Origin: Paraprevotella sp964523985
Lineage (GTDB): Bacteria; Bacteroidota; Bacteroidia; Bacteroidales; Bacteroidaceae
Reading direction: 5' to 3'
DNA length: 64,000 nt
Assembly: GCA_964523985.1 (NCBI GenBank)
Contig: CAZGBV010000002.1
Location: 1-64,000, forward strand
The notes under the pieces were generated by a model. The model did not search any database and had not been told where the DNA came from. It was given only the letters and a program-made list of their open reading frames with translations. The translations under genes and the position numbers were made by a program. Shown here in pieces: positions 34,433 to 43,892 of the stretch; positions within the stretch are counted from its first letter, which is position 1, and each line of letters begins with the position of its first letter.

Positions 34433-35650
34433 ATGTTCGAGAAGGAAATAACTTTCGACCGGTTCATCCGCGGGTTGCTCGCCGCAGGGGGGCTGGGGCT
34501 GGCCGTGTATGTCGTGCACCTGCTCAGCTCGGTGCTGTTGCCTTTCTTCATAGCCTGGTTTCTGGCTTACATGACATACCCCATCGTGAAGTTCTTCCAG
34601 TACAAGCTGCGCCTCCGCAACAGAATCCTGTGCATCGCCATCACCTTGCTGCTCATACTGGCGGCCATAGCGGGCTTCTTTTACCTCATCATCCCGCCGA
34701 CAATGGCGGAGTTCGTGCGGTTCCGCGACTCGATAGCCGATTTCATCAAGGAGACGGGACACTCCGCCATGGCACGCAACATAGAAAACTTCTTCCAGCA
34801 GAACTTCGACCAGAACGCCTCCATACGGCTGTTGCACGAGAACAACGTGATGGAGGCGTTGAAAGTGGCCGTGGACCAGCTGTGGAACTTGGTTTCGCAG
34901 ACGTTCGACATCATCTTCACGCTGCTCAGGTTCTTCATGGTGCTCCTTTACCTCTTCTTCATTCTGGCGGACTACGAGAACTTGTCGGAGAACTGGATAA
35001 AGCTCGTCCCCAAGCGCAGCAGGCACTTCGCCGCCGCGCTGGTGGACGATGTCCAGCACGGGATGAACTCCTACTTCCGCGGGCAGGCGTTGGTGGCCTT
35101 CCTGGTGGGCATACTGTTCAGCATAGGCTTCCTCATCATCGACTTCCCCCTTGCCATAAGCCTCGGCATGTTCATCGGTTTCCTGAACCTCGTGCCTTAC
35201 ATGCAGGGCATCGGCTTCATCCCCACCGTCCTGCTCGCCATACTGAAAGCCAACGACACGGGGGAGAGCTTCTGGCTCGTCCTGCTCCCCGCCTGCATCG
35301 TCTTCATCGTCGTGCAAACCATACAGGACACCATCCTCGTTCCCAAAATCATGGGCAAGATGATGGGGCTCCATCCCGCCGTCATCCTGCTGTCGCTGTC
35401 GGTGTGGAGCTACTTGATGGGGCTGATTGGCCTCATCATCGCGCTTCCGCTGACCACGCTCCTGCTTTCCTATTACCGCCGTTTCATAGAACGTGACGAG
35501 CGCAGGATTTCATTGGCCGAGGAAAGGCGGCGCAGACATTTCCGCCCCCTCGCCTCGCCGCCCGTTTCCGCGCCGGACGGGGACGGCGAGGCCGCGGCAG
35601 GAAACGGGCAAGCACAGGCCCCCGAAGCCGGGGAGGGCGGGAACGACTGA
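34433..35650 (+). CDS. AI-2E/PerM-family permease
   Basis: A 405-residue membrane protein with about eight hydrophobic segments. LVPYMQGIGFIPTVLLAIL and the later QDTILVPKIMGKMMGLHPAV blocks are characteristic of the AI-2E transporter (TqsA/PerM) family. Some members export autoinducer-2, others act as sodium/proton antiporters; the role here cannot be chosen. The last 50 residues form a charged cytoplasmic tail. It is cotranscribed with tdk. Confidence 0.9.
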   Translation: MFEKEITFDRFIRGLLAAGGLGLAVYVVHLLSSVLLPFFIAWFLAYMTYPIVKFFQYKLRLRNRILCIAITLLLILAAIAGFFYLIIPPTMAEFVRFRDSIADFIKETGHSAMARNIENFFQQNFDQNASIRLLHENNVMEALKVAVDQLWNLVSQTFDIIFTLLRFFMVLLYLFFILADYENLSENWIKLVPKRSRHFAAALVDDVQHGMNSYFRGQALVAFLVGILFSIGFLIIDFPLAISLGMFIGFLNLVPYMQGIGFIPTVLLAILKANDTGESFWLVLLPACIVFIVVQTIQDTILVPKIMGKMMGLHPAVILLSLSVWSYLMGLIGLIIALPLTTLLLSYYRRFIERDERRISLAEERRRRHFRPLASPPVSAPDGDGEAAAGNGQAQAPEAGEGGND

Positions 35651-35706
35651 ACGAAGCCGACCCGCGGGGGAAAAACGAGCCATCCACGAAAAAAACGGGC
35701 AAACCC

Positions 35707-35737
35707 TTTGCCGTTCCCGGAAAAAGCCCTACCTTTG
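35707..35737 (+). promoter_or_regulatory. Promoter of tRNA-Lys
   Basis: TTTG (35707-35710), a 19-bp spacer and TACCTTTG (35730-35737) match the Bacteroidota promoter pattern, 34 bp before the tRNA. Confidence 0.75.
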
Positions 35738-35771
35738 CACCCACTTGCAGGAATGAGGCGCGAGAAGGGTT

Positions 35772-35844
35772 GATTCGTTAGCTCAGCTGGTAGAGCACAA
35801 CACTTTTAATGTTGGGGTCTTGGGTTCGAGCCCCAAACGAATCA
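35772..35844 (+). tRNA. tRNA-Lys (TTT)
   Basis: A 73-base cloverleaf. The acceptor GATTCGT pairs with ACGAATC, the D arm is GCTCAGCTGGTAGAGC, the anticodon arm CAACA-CTTTTAA-TGTTG gives anticodon TTT, and the T loop is TTCGAGC. CCA is not encoded. Confidence 0.95.
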
Positions 35845-35847
35845 CAA

Positions 35848-35905
35848 GGGCAGGAAGGCGGTTTCCCCCGTCAGGGGGGGGAGAAGTCGCTTTCCTGCCT
35901 TTTTC
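35848..35905 (+). terminator. Terminator after tRNA-Lys
   Basis: GGCAGGAA (35849-35856) pairs with TTCCTGCC (35892-35899), with CCCCC/GGGGG pairing inside, followed by TTTTTCTTT. It starts four bases after the tRNA. Confidence 0.85.
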
Positions 35906-36034
35906 TTTCGACGGCAACGGAGCGGACATGGGGCGAGCTTCTTCCTGCGGTCGCGAACAGGAAATCCCCGTGACGAATGGCACGTACCGCGACAAAATCC
36001 TCTCCGGAGAATGGCAAGGTTCCACGTTTTTTCG

Positions 36035-36042
36035 TACTTTTG
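36035..36042 (+). promoter_or_regulatory. -7 box TACTTTTG for addA
   Basis: Exact TAnnTTTG match 138 bp before the addA ATG. It lies inside the upstream part of the open frame (which extends to 35977), supporting the later start at 36181 and a leader of about 130 bases. Confidence 0.55.
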
Positions 36043-36180
36043 CCCCGGCGATGGGCAAACTTACGGAACCGCCCCCGCCCGCAAACCACCGAGGCGGCAC
36101 TCCGGAAAGAGGAGCATGGGGAAGACCGCCGGGGAGGACATCGGACGACGCCTTTACCAAGACATGAATACCGGAACGAC

Positions 36181-39100
36181 ATGAAACCCGCCCTGACTGT
36201 TTACAAGGCTTCGGCCGGCTCGGGCAAGACGTTCACCCTGGCCATACAATACATCAAGATGCTGACAGGGCGGGAAAGTTGCCATACCTACAGCCACATC
36301 CTGGCAGTGACATTCACCAACAAGGCCACGGCAGAAATGAAAGACCGCATCCTCGGCCAGCTTTACGGCATTTGGAAAGGGTTGCCTTCCTCCGCCGGCT
36401 ACATGGCCGCCCTCGGGGAAGAACTCCGGGTCGACGGCGAAGATCTCCCGGAAGAGGAAATCCGCCGCCGCGCCGGAACGGCCCTGCTCCTCATCCTGCA
36501 CGACTACGACCGCTTCCGGGTGGAGACCATAGACTCTTTCTTCCAGTCGGTGATGAGGAACTTGGCGCACGAACTGGGCCTCACGGCCGACCTCAGGCCG
36601 GACTTGAACGACAAAGAGGTGCTCGGCGCGGCCGTAGACCGCATCATGGAACGCCTGCACCTCATGCCCGCCGTCCTGGACTGGATACTGGAATACGTGG
36701 AGGAACGCATCGCGAACAACGAGCGGTGGGATGTCGCGCGCGAAATAAAAGACTTCGCCTCGTGCATCTTCAAGGAAGCCTACCTCGCCCGGGAGGACGG
36801 ACTGCGCGAGGCCTTGCGCGAGAAAGGGCGCGTCGGCAAGCTCCGATCCGCGCTAAACTATGAGAAAGAGGAAGCCCTGGACATCGTGCAGAGTGCGGCG
36901 GCCAACTTCCGCGCGGAGCTGGAGGCACGGAGCCTCGGATGCGGGGACTTCTGCCGGGGAGGCACGATAGACACCTACCTGCGGAACCTCGAGAACGGAA
37001 AAATCGATGCCGATTTCTGCAAGACGCTGCAAGGCTTCACGGAAAACCCGGAGACGATGCTCCGCAAGGGCGACCGCTCCACGCCGCCGCTGGTGGAAGC
37101 CGCCGACCACTTCAGCTCGCTGCTGGCCGATCTGCGCCGTTTCCAGACCGAGAACGTCGTGCGCCACAACAGCGCGGTGCTGGCATTGAAGCACCTCAAC
37201 CCCCTGCGGCTGCTGGATGTCATCGACGAGGAGGTGGCGGCTCTTGACGGCGAAAGCAACTGTTTCCGGCTGGCAAAGACCCCCGTCCTGCTCCACGAAC
37301 TGATAGACGAAAACGACACCCCGTTCATCCTCGAGAAGATGGGCGCGTTTTTCCGGCACGTGATGATAGACGAGTTTCAGGACACCTCCGCCATGCAGTG
37401 GAAAAACTTCAAGATACTGCTGAAAGAGTGCATGGCCTCCGGCAACGGGAACCTGATAGTGGGCGACGTGAAGCAGAGCATCTACCGCTTCCGGAACGGC
37501 GACTGGACTATACTGAAGGACATCGAGCGCGAAATGGGGCCGCAACGCCCCGAGATACGGAACCTGTCCGTCAACTTCCGGAGCGCGTGCCGCATCGTCG
37601 CCTTCAACAACGCCCTGTTCGCGGCCGCCGCCAGGGAACTGGACAGGCTCGCCCCGGAGGCCTCCGTCCGGCTGACCGACATATACGCCGACGTGGAACA
37701 GCAATGCCCGCCGGGCAAGGGGGACGGCGGATACGTGCGAATCCGCTTCTTCGACAAGAACGACAAGGGGAACGACGCGGAAGACCAAATGCTGGACGAC
37801 CTCTGCGGACAGGTGCGCGCCCTGCACGAGGCGGGGCTACCCTACGGGAAGATGACCATCCTCCTGCGCCACCGCAAACACATCGCCCCCATCGTCCGAC
37901 GCTTCGCCGAACATTTCGGCGACGAGATGAAGCCGGTGTCGGACGAAGCCTTCCTCCTCTCCGGCTCGCCGTGCGTAAACATACTCGTCGCCGCCATGCG
38001 CTACATGGCAGACGCTGACGACCGTGTGTCGCTGGCTTTCCTGGCTCTGCATGGGGGGAAGGCAGCGGATGCCGACGCGGAAATCGGCGTGAACATACTG
38101 GCCGCACGGTCGCTCGAGGATTCCTTGCCCGACACCTTCGTGCGACGCATAGAGGAACTGCGGAACCTGCCGCTTTACGAACTTCAGGAAGAGCTGTACA
38201 GGATATTCGACCTGGGACGCTTCCACGGCGAAGACGCTTACCTGCTCGACTACCTCGACCGCGTGACCGCTTACGTGCAGGAAAACCCTTCCGACATCCG
38301 TTCTTTCCTAAACTACTGGGACGAAACGCTCTCCGCCGCGTCTATCCCGTCGGGGGAGGTGGACGGCATACGAATCCTCACCGTGCACCAGTCCAAGGGA
38401 CTGCAGTTCCACACGGTGTTCGTGCCTTACTGCGACTGGCCCATCGAGCGTGACATGCAAGGGAACAGGAACAGCGACCTGCTGTGGTGCGAGACGCACG
38501 AGCCGCCCTACGACGGCCTGCCCGTCATCCCCGTCACCGCCGGAGCCGCCATGCGCAACTCCGTGTTCCGCCGGGAATACGAGAAGGAACACCTGCAACG
38601 ACGGGTGGACGAGCTGAACGCGCTCTACGTGACGTTCACCCGCGCCGCGGAGAACCTGTTCGTATGGTGCCGCACCCGCTACGCCATGGCCGAGAACAGC
38701 ACGACGGGCGACCTGGTTTACAGCGCATTGCCGTGCACGCCGGACGCGGGCGAAACGACGGAAGGGGAAAACGGCAAGACATCGCTCTTCACTTGCGGCG
38801 AACCCGTGGCGGCATACTCCTCCGGCTGCGGAATTTCCGACAACCGAATGGAAACCAGCTACCGTCCGGAAACGGTGGCCATGCGCTCCTACGAGGCACG
38901 CATCGACTTCTGCCCGTCGGTCCGCGCGAGAGAGTTTCTGGACGCATTCTCCGACACGGACGAGGAAAAACCTTCAAGAGAGGACAAAAGGCGCACGGGC
39001 ATACTCATGCACAAGATTTTCTCCACCATCCGCACCCGCGACGACGTGGAAAAGGCACTCCTCGCCTTGGAGACCGAAGGCCGTACCGGCACGCGAGCCG

Positions 39101-39438
39101 AGACGGACGCGATCAAGCGGCAGGTGGCGGACGCGCTCCGGACACCCGAGGCGGCACGATGGTTCGACGGCACGATGAAGCCATACAACGAATGCCCTAT
39201 CCTGACGCGCGAGTATCATGAGGACACGGGCAGATACGACATCTACCGCCCCGACCGGGTCATGTTCGGGAAAGAAGAAACCATCGTGGTGGACTTCAAG
39301 TTCGGCAACCCGCGCGACGAATACCGCGACCAGATAGGCGGATACATGAAACAGCTCCGCCTGATGGAACCGAGCCGTCACGTGAGGGGCTACCTGTGGT
39401 ACATTCCCGACAACCGGATTGAAGAAGTAAAAGCCTAA
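36181..39438 (+). CDS. addA: UvrD-type helicase-nuclease AddA
   Basis: A 1085-residue subunit of the AddAB double-strand-break repair enzyme. Helicase motifs: Walker A KASAGSGKTFT at the very start, TFTNKATAEMK, DEFQDTSAMQW, GDVKQSIYRFR and TVHQSKGLQF. The C-terminal PD-(D/E)XK nuclease has the DRVMFG aspartate, VVDFKFG and QIGGYMKQL. AddAB resects DNA ends and loads RecA; it also degrades unprotected phage DNA. addB follows after 12 bp. The ATG at 36181 puts the P-loop at the usual distance from the N-terminus. Confidence 0.93.
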   Translation: MKPALTVYKASAGSGKTFTLAIQYIKMLTGRESCHTYSHILAVTFTNKATAEMKDRILGQLYGIWKGLPSSAGYMAALGEELRVDGEDLPEEEIRRRAGTALLLILHDYDRFRVETIDSFFQSVMRNLAHELGLTADLRPDLNDKEVLGAAVDRIMERLHLMPAVLDWILEYVEERIANNERWDVAREIKDFASCIFKEAYLAREDGLREALREKGRVGKLRSALNYEKEEALDIVQSAAANFRAELEARSLGCGDFCRGGTIDTYLRNLENGKIDADFCKTLQGFTENPETMLRKGDRSTPPLVEAADHFSSLLADLRRFQTENVVRHNSAVLALKHLNPLRLLDVIDEEVAALDGESNCFRLAKTPVLLHELIDENDTPFILEKMGAFFRHVMIDEFQDTSAMQWKNFKILLKECMASGNGNLIVGDVKQSIYRFRNGDWTILKDIEREMGPQRPEIRNLSVNFRSACRIVAFNNALFAAAARELDRLAPEASVRLTDIYADVEQQCPPGKGDGGYVRIRFFDKNDKGNDAEDQMLDDLCGQVRALHEAGLPYGKMTILLRHRKHIAPIVRRFAEHFGDEMKPVSDEAFLLSGSPCVNILVAAMRYMADADDRVSLAFLALHGGKAADADAEIGVNILAARSLEDSLPDTFVRRIEELRNLPLYELQEELYRIFDLGRFHGEDAYLLDYLDRVTAYVQENPSDIRSFLNYWDETLSAASIPSGEVDGIRILTVHQSKGLQFHTVFVPYCDWPIERDMQGNRNSDLLWCETHEPPYDGLPVIPVTAGAAMRNSVFRREYEKEHLQRRVDELNALYVTFTRAAENLFVWCRTRYAMAENSTTGDLVYSALPCTPDAGETTEGENGKTSLFTCGEPVAAYSSGCGISDNRMETSYRPETVAMRSYEARIDFCPSVRAREFLDAFSDTDEEKPSREDKRRTGILMHKIFSTIRTRDDVEKALLALETEGRTGTRAETDAIKRQVADALRTPEAARWFDGTMKPYNECPILTREYHEDTGRYDIYRPDRVMFGKEETIVVDFKFGNPRDEYRDQIGGYMKQLRLMEPSRHVRGYLWYIPDNRIEEVKA

Positions 39439-39450
39439 GACATTCCCCTT

Positions 39451-42267
39451 ATGGAATCATTCATCAGACTCGTGGCAAAAGACCTCATAAGCCGCTTCGG
39501 TGCCAACCTGCGCGACATCACCGTGGTATTCCCCAACAAACGTGCCGGGATTTTCATGAACCAGGAGCTGGCCGCCGCGTCAGACCGCCCGACGTGGGCT
39601 CCGCGCTACCGCACCATCAGCGAGCTGTTCGATGCCCTGTCGGACTTCGCCCGTTGCGACGACATCCTCTCGGTGTGCGAACTCTACCGCGTCTATGCCT
39701 CGCTCGTGCCGGATCCCGAATCGCTCGACCGCTTCTACGGCTGGGGAGGCATCATGCTGGCCGACTTTGACGACATCGACAAGCATCTGGCCGACGCGCA
39801 CGGGCTGTTCAGCAACATCCGAGCCATCAAAGAACTGGACTGCAACGACTTCCTGACACCGCGCCAGGAAGAGGCACTGAAGAAAGTGTTCGAGGGCTTC
39901 TCCATCGAGGGCAACAGCCGACTGAAAGAGAAATTCCTCGCGCTCTGGAACCGGATGGACGAAATCTATGCCACGTTCAACGTGCGGCTGAGGGAAAAGG
40001 GGATGCTCTACGAGGGGGCGTTGTACAAGGACGTGGCGGAACACCTCGACGAACGCGCGGGCCGCATCCCCTCCGACGCGACGTATGCCTTCGTGGGGTT
40101 CAACGTGCTTAACGACGTGGAAAGGCGGCTGTTCTCCTTCCTGCGCGGACGGGGGCAAGCCCTCTTCTACTGGGACTACGACGTGATGTATGTCGGCGAG
40201 GACAGCCGCTTCGAGGCCGGCACCTTCATCCTGCGCAACCTGAAAGAGTTCCCCAACGCGCTTCCGGAGGCGTGCTTCGACAATCTCCGGAACCCGCCCC
40301 GCATCGAGTTTGTCGCCGCGACATCGGAGAATGCACAAGCACGCTACATCCCCCAATGGCTCGAAACCGCGCTCACGGAGCCGGAAGAGGACACTGCCAT
40401 CGTGCTCTGTGACGAATCCCTGCTCGGTCCGGTGCTGCACTCGTTGCCCGATGCCGCGTCGCCGCGCCCCGTGAAGCGTGCCAACATCACCATGGGGTTT
40501 CCCATGGCCGACACGCCGGTGTACAGCTTCATCAACGCGCTGCTTACCTTGCAGACCGAAGGATACGACCGCGACCGCCGTTGCTTCCTGCCGGAGCAGG
40601 AGAGGATTGTGCGCGACCATCCCTACGCCTCGCTCGTGCCGGAGGAGGAAATCTTCCGCCACCACGCGGAAGGGCACGCGCTACTGGCCTACGTCCGTTC
40701 CTTGCTCGAGGCACTGGCCGCCACTTTCGCACGGCAACGGAAAGAACACGACGGAAACATCTACGGACGGTTATACGTCGAGGCTCTCTACCGCGCCCAT
40801 CAGGTGGTCTGCCGCTTCATGTGCCTGACGGAAGACCGCACGCTCGACGTACAGCCGTTCACCCTGCGCCGCCTGTTGCGCGGTGTGCTGGCCTCCACTG
40901 CCATCCCTTTCCACGGCGAGCCGGCCGTAGGCCTACAAGTCATGGGGGTGCTGGAGACGCGCAACCTGAATTTCAGGCACATCCTGATGCTCTCCGCAGG
41001 CGAGGGTTTGTTGCCCAAGACCGTGAACGACACCTCTTTCATCCCTTACCACCTGCGCGAGGCTTTCGGGCTGACCACCATACGGCACAAGATAGCCGTG
41101 TACGCATACTACTTCTACCGCCTCGTGCAACGCACGGAGCATATCACTTTCATGTACGATACCGCCACCAGCGACCTGAAGAAAAACGAGATGTCGCGCT
41201 TCCTGCGCCAACTGCTGGCCGAAACGGATTTCCCCATCGACATGAAAATCCTGCAACCCGCCTTGACCGTGCCAAAAAGTCGCGACATGGAAGCGGCCAA
41301 GCCCCCAGAAGTCATGGACATCTTGCGCCGGAATTACGACAGTCGTCTGAGCCGGCCGCATCCCCTCTCCCCTTCCGCGCTCAACGCCTATATCGACTGC
41401 CCGCTCATGTTCTATTTCCAACAGGTGGCGCACATACGCCGGCCCAAAGACCCGCAGAACGGCTTGGACAGCGCACTGTTCGGCACCATCTTCCACGGGG
41501 CGGCGGAACTCGCCTACCGCAAACTGGCAGAACGCGACAACGTCATCCGCCGCCAAGACATCGAGCGGTTGCTGAAAGGCGGGGACACGGCTCTGCTCCC
41601 CTTCATAGACACCTCTTTCCTGAAAAACTTCTTCGGAGGGCGCGAAGACACGGTGTTCTACAACGGACAGTTGCTCGTGGCTCGCAAGGTCATGGCCTCC
41701 TACCTGCGCCGGTTGCTCGTCCACGACAGCCGCATGGAACAGTTCATGCCGCTGGAAATGGAAGGGAAACACCATAGGAGCATCAATGTCACGTCGGGAA
41801 GCCTCGCCTTCGCCATCGACATCGGGGGGAAAATAGACCGCATAGACATGGTGCGGATGACGGAAAAAAACACGAAACGCGAAATGGAAATCCTGCGCAT
41901 CGTAGATTACAAGACTGGCGGCATGCCCGAAAAGGCACTCTCGATGAGACAGCTGGTCGCACTGGCAGAAAAGCGCCCCTCGTACATCTTCCAGATTTTC
42001 CTGTACGCGTGGGTCATGACGGGGGAACAGGAGCGTCCCGTCTCCCCTGCCCTCTTCTTCGTGCACAAATCCAACGGCGAGGACTACGACCCCACCGTGG
42101 AGTTTAACCGAGAACGGGTGACAGACTTCAACCGCATCAAGGACGAATTCCAAGAGACGTTGCAAGGCGTGCTGGATGAAATGTTCAACCCGGAAATACC
42201 CTTCCGGCAGACCACCGTGCCCAACATTTGCGCCCGTTGCGACTACAAATTGCTTTGCGGCAGGTAG
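39451..42267 (+). CDS. addB: AddB-like PD-(D/E)XK nuclease subunit
   Basis: A 938-residue partner of AddA. The N-terminal two thirds show a degenerate helicase-like fold (VFPNKRAGIFMNQEL, LMLSAGEGLLP) without a functional Walker A. The C-terminal domain has the nuclease residues in IGGKIDRIDM and RIVDYKTGG. Cysteines in YIDCPLMFYF and in NICARCDYKLLCGR match the four-Cys iron-sulfur staple of AddB-type nucleases. It follows addA by 12 bp, and the two act as a heterodimer. Confidence 0.92.
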   Translation: MESFIRLVAKDLISRFGANLRDITVVFPNKRAGIFMNQELAAASDRPTWAPRYRTISELFDALSDFARCDDILSVCELYRVYASLVPDPESLDRFYGWGGIMLADFDDIDKHLADAHGLFSNIRAIKELDCNDFLTPRQEEALKKVFEGFSIEGNSRLKEKFLALWNRMDEIYATFNVRLREKGMLYEGALYKDVAEHLDERAGRIPSDATYAFVGFNVLNDVERRLFSFLRGRGQALFYWDYDVMYVGEDSRFEAGTFILRNLKEFPNALPEACFDNLRNPPRIEFVAATSENAQARYIPQWLETALTEPEEDTAIVLCDESLLGPVLHSLPDAASPRPVKRANITMGFPMADTPVYSFINALLTLQTEGYDRDRRCFLPEQERIVRDHPYASLVPEEEIFRHHAEGHALLAYVRSLLEALAATFARQRKEHDGNIYGRLYVEALYRAHQVVCRFMCLTEDRTLDVQPFTLRRLLRGVLASTAIPFHGEPAVGLQVMGVLETRNLNFRHILMLSAGEGLLPKTVNDTSFIPYHLREAFGLTTIRHKIAVYAYYFYRLVQRTEHITFMYDTATSDLKKNEMSRFLRQLLAETDFPIDMKILQPALTVPKSRDMEAAKPPEVMDILRRNYDSRLSRPHPLSPSALNAYIDCPLMFYFQQVAHIRRPKDPQNGLDSALFGTIFHGAAELAYRKLAERDNVIRRQDIERLLKGGDTALLPFIDTSFLKNFFGGREDTVFYNGQLLVARKVMASYLRRLLVHDSRMEQFMPLEMEGKHHRSINVTSGSLAFAIDIGGKIDRIDMVRMTEKNTKREMEILRIVDYKTGGMPEKALSMRQLVALAEKRPSYIFQIFLYAWVMTGEQERPVSPALFFVHKSNGEDYDPTVEFNRERVTDFNRIKDEFQETLQGVLDEMFNPEIPFRQTTVPNICARCDYKLLCGR

Positions 42268-42295
42268 GGAAGCCGAAGAAATCGCGCCTTCCGGC

Positions 42296-42326
42296 TTGTG
42301 GAAATGGAAATAAAACTTTATCTTTG
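42296..42326 (+). promoter_or_regulatory. Promoter of tRNA-Arg
   Basis: TTG (42296-42298), a 20-bp spacer and TATCTTTG (42319-42326) on the plus strand, 17 bp before the tRNA. Confidence 0.7.
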
Positions 42327-42342
42327 AACCCGTTTTTAGGTC

Positions 42343-42417
42343 GGTTCCGTAGCTCAGCCGGATTAGAGCAACGCCCTTCTAAGGCGTGGGTCTTGGGTTC
42401 GAATCCCAACGGAATCA
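42343..42417 (+). tRNA. tRNA-Arg (TCT)
   Basis: A 75-base cloverleaf. GGTTCCG pairs with CGGAATC, the anticodon arm ACGCC-CTTCTAA-GGCGT gives TCT, and the T arm is TTGGG-TTCGAAT-CCCAA. CCA is not encoded. An integrase remnant lies directly downstream, so this gene is the probable integration site. Confidence 0.95.
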
Positions 42418-42425
42418 CCGGAAGG

Positions 42426-42455
42426 AGGTCTTCAGTAATGGAGACCTATCCTTTT
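42426..42455 (+). terminator. Possible terminator after tRNA-Arg
   Basis: AGGTCT (42426-42431) pairs with AGACCT (42442-42447) around a 10-base loop, followed by ATCCTTTT. The stem is short, so the call is tentative. Confidence 0.4.
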
Positions 42456-42589
42456 AGAATCAGAAAAATCCAATGTTATTCAGTGAATTGCTGTTCTTTT
42501 TTGAAGTGGTTCACATTGTGGTGACACCATTAAGAAAACGAGAAAATGGGACACACGGGGACATAAAAAGCCGCTTTGGGACGGGTTAT

Positions 42590-43345
42590 TACCACCTACA
42601 AAGCATTGGAACGGTTCGGCAAATTCAATACCTTCAATGACGTTACCTCACAGCACGTCTACCAGTTTGACTTTTTATAAGAGAAGAACAGGCTTGCACG
42701 ACCAAAGGAAAACCAATCATTCGAAGCCAGACAGCCATCCACAATTATCACAAGATTTTAAGGCATACGTTAATGAGGCTTTCTGTTTTGGCCTTATCAA
42801 GGAAAATCCGTATGAGCACTTTCAAGACTATCGTGGCGAGAAAAACGAGCGACCCACCTTACTAAGGTGTAGCTTAAAAGGTTTATTCGCATACGGGATG
42901 ACAGCACGGACGCGGTAATGAACAAGTACATTGATTCCTTCCTTTTCCAAACCTTTACGGGCATGGTATATGGGGATGCAAAATCATTCGACTATGAGAA
43001 ACACGTTGTTTCCATGGACGGAAAGATTACATTGATGGGCACAGGATGAAAACAGGAAGCAAGTTTGTCACCCCTATATCGCCCATCACACGGAATATCT
43101 TGGAACGTAACAACTACAAAATGGAGATTACCTCCAATCAAAAGTACAACCAGTTCCTCAAGGGCATAGGCGTGGCTCTTGGCTGCCTCTTCCCCCTTAA
43201 CCACGCATATTGCCCGGCATACCTTCGTATGTACGGTGGTTTTCGGTCAAGGCGTTTCCAAGGAGTTTTACAAATCATGATGTGACACACTTCCATCAAG
43301 ACAACGGAGAGCTATGCGAAACTACCCATACGAAAATTGCGAGAT
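42590..43345 (+). pseudogene. Frameshifted tyrosine recombinase (integrase) remnant
   Basis: Pieces of a Bacteroidota-type tyrosine integrase appear in order but in different frames. They include a SAM-like arm-binding segment (TYKALERFGKFNTFNDVT), the core-binding FKAYVNEAFCFGLIKENPY, the catalytic-domain start DSFLFQTFTGMVYGD, RMKTGSKF with the first catalytic Arg, ITSNQKYNQFLKGIG, the HxxR box as THIARHTF, and SIKTTESYAKL with the nucleophilic Tyr. Stops and frameshifts separate them, so no active protein can be made. It starts about 170 bp after tRNA-Arg and is AT-rich, pointing to a decayed integrative element. Confidence 0.85.
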
Positions 43346-43407
43346 TACCATTTTTCTTATCCCGAACTCGCATAAACCTCGTCTATTTCGCCTTCGCATC
43401 TGCTGAG

Positions 43408-43483
43408 AGCCTCTTGTCGGATTCGAACCGGCATTACCCGGCTTAAAAAGCCACGTACTCCCTCCCAAGGGGTCAAAAGAGGC
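43408..43483 (-). other. tRNA-like structure, degenerate (anticodon position TTT)
   Basis: On the minus strand 76 bases begin GCCTCTT and end AAGAGGC, a perfect 7-bp acceptor stem, and contain a T loop TTCGAAT and a loop TTTTTAA where the anticodon would be TTT. However, the D arm does not pair well, the T stem has a C-A mismatch and the anticodon stem a G-G mismatch. It may be a decayed or phage-type tRNA, or a 3' structure of the RNA upstream. It directly follows the probable SRP RNA. Confidence 0.4.
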
Positions 43484-43485
43484 AG

Positions 43486-43586
43486 GTGGGAAAGCTTACT
43501 GCATCGCACCGCTACAACCAACTACCCTTGCTGCGATCAAGCCCTGGGGGATTCGAAGGGAGCTGGCCGTGCAGGACTTTCCCGTT
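43486..43586 (-). ncRNA. ffs: Probable small signal recognition particle RNA (4.5S type)
   Basis: On the minus strand about 100 bases fold into one long rod: GGGAAAG pairs with CTTTCCC at the ends, CTGCA with TGCAG inside, and CCAGCT with AGTTGG further in. At the tip CAGG, ten bases and AGCAAGGGTAG match the conserved symmetric loop of domain IV of bacterial SRP RNA, where Ffh binds; E. coli 4.5S RNA also has ten bases between CAGG and AGCA. A full promoter lies directly upstream. The gene pairs with Ffh for membrane protein targeting. Confidence 0.7.
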
Positions 43587-43594
43587 TATGGTTG

Positions 43595-43625
43595 CAAAGG
43601 TAGGAACTTTTTCTTTTTTTCCAAA
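43595..43625 (-). promoter_or_regulatory. Promoter of the SRP-like RNA
   Basis: On the minus strand TTTG (43622-43625), a 19-bp spacer and TACCTTTG (43595-43602) form a complete Bacteroidota promoter; transcription would start near 43588, just at the base of the RNA hairpin. Confidence 0.75.
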
Positions 43626-43892
43626 ACATGGCGTACATTTTTTCACGATGCCTTTGGGACGGGCAGGACAAGGCGTACCTGCTACGAATGGAGATTTTGG
43701 TTTCTGCCGCAAGCGATGACAGCGTTCCTTTGGAAAAACAGGAAAGACAACATGGAAACATCCGCGGCAAGCTACTTTTCTTTTCCCTACCGTTCCACGT
43801 CAGCGAAGGCGAGATGCCTTTTTCAGCCTTCTCCTGCTATTTTCGTTGCGCGAAAGAAGCGACCGTACATCCGCCCGGGTACGGCTTGCCTT
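43626..43892. other. Intergenic stretch with a possible waaA terminator
   Basis: No gene is supported here. CCGTAC (43863-43868) and GTACGG (43879-43884) form a 6-bp stem just downstream of waaA on the minus strand, followed in that direction by a short T-rich run (TTCTTT); it may be a weak terminator. The remaining sequence shows no clear signal. Confidence 0.4.

Noticed and set aside
42637..42918. Intact 93-residue gene
   Set aside because: It is one frame fragment of the broken tyrosine recombinase; the rest of the domain continues in other frames.
43408..43586. tmRNA (ssrA)
   Set aside because: The tRNA-like end suggested tmRNA, but no tag-peptide frame ending in ALAA or similar is found upstream and the total length is far too short.
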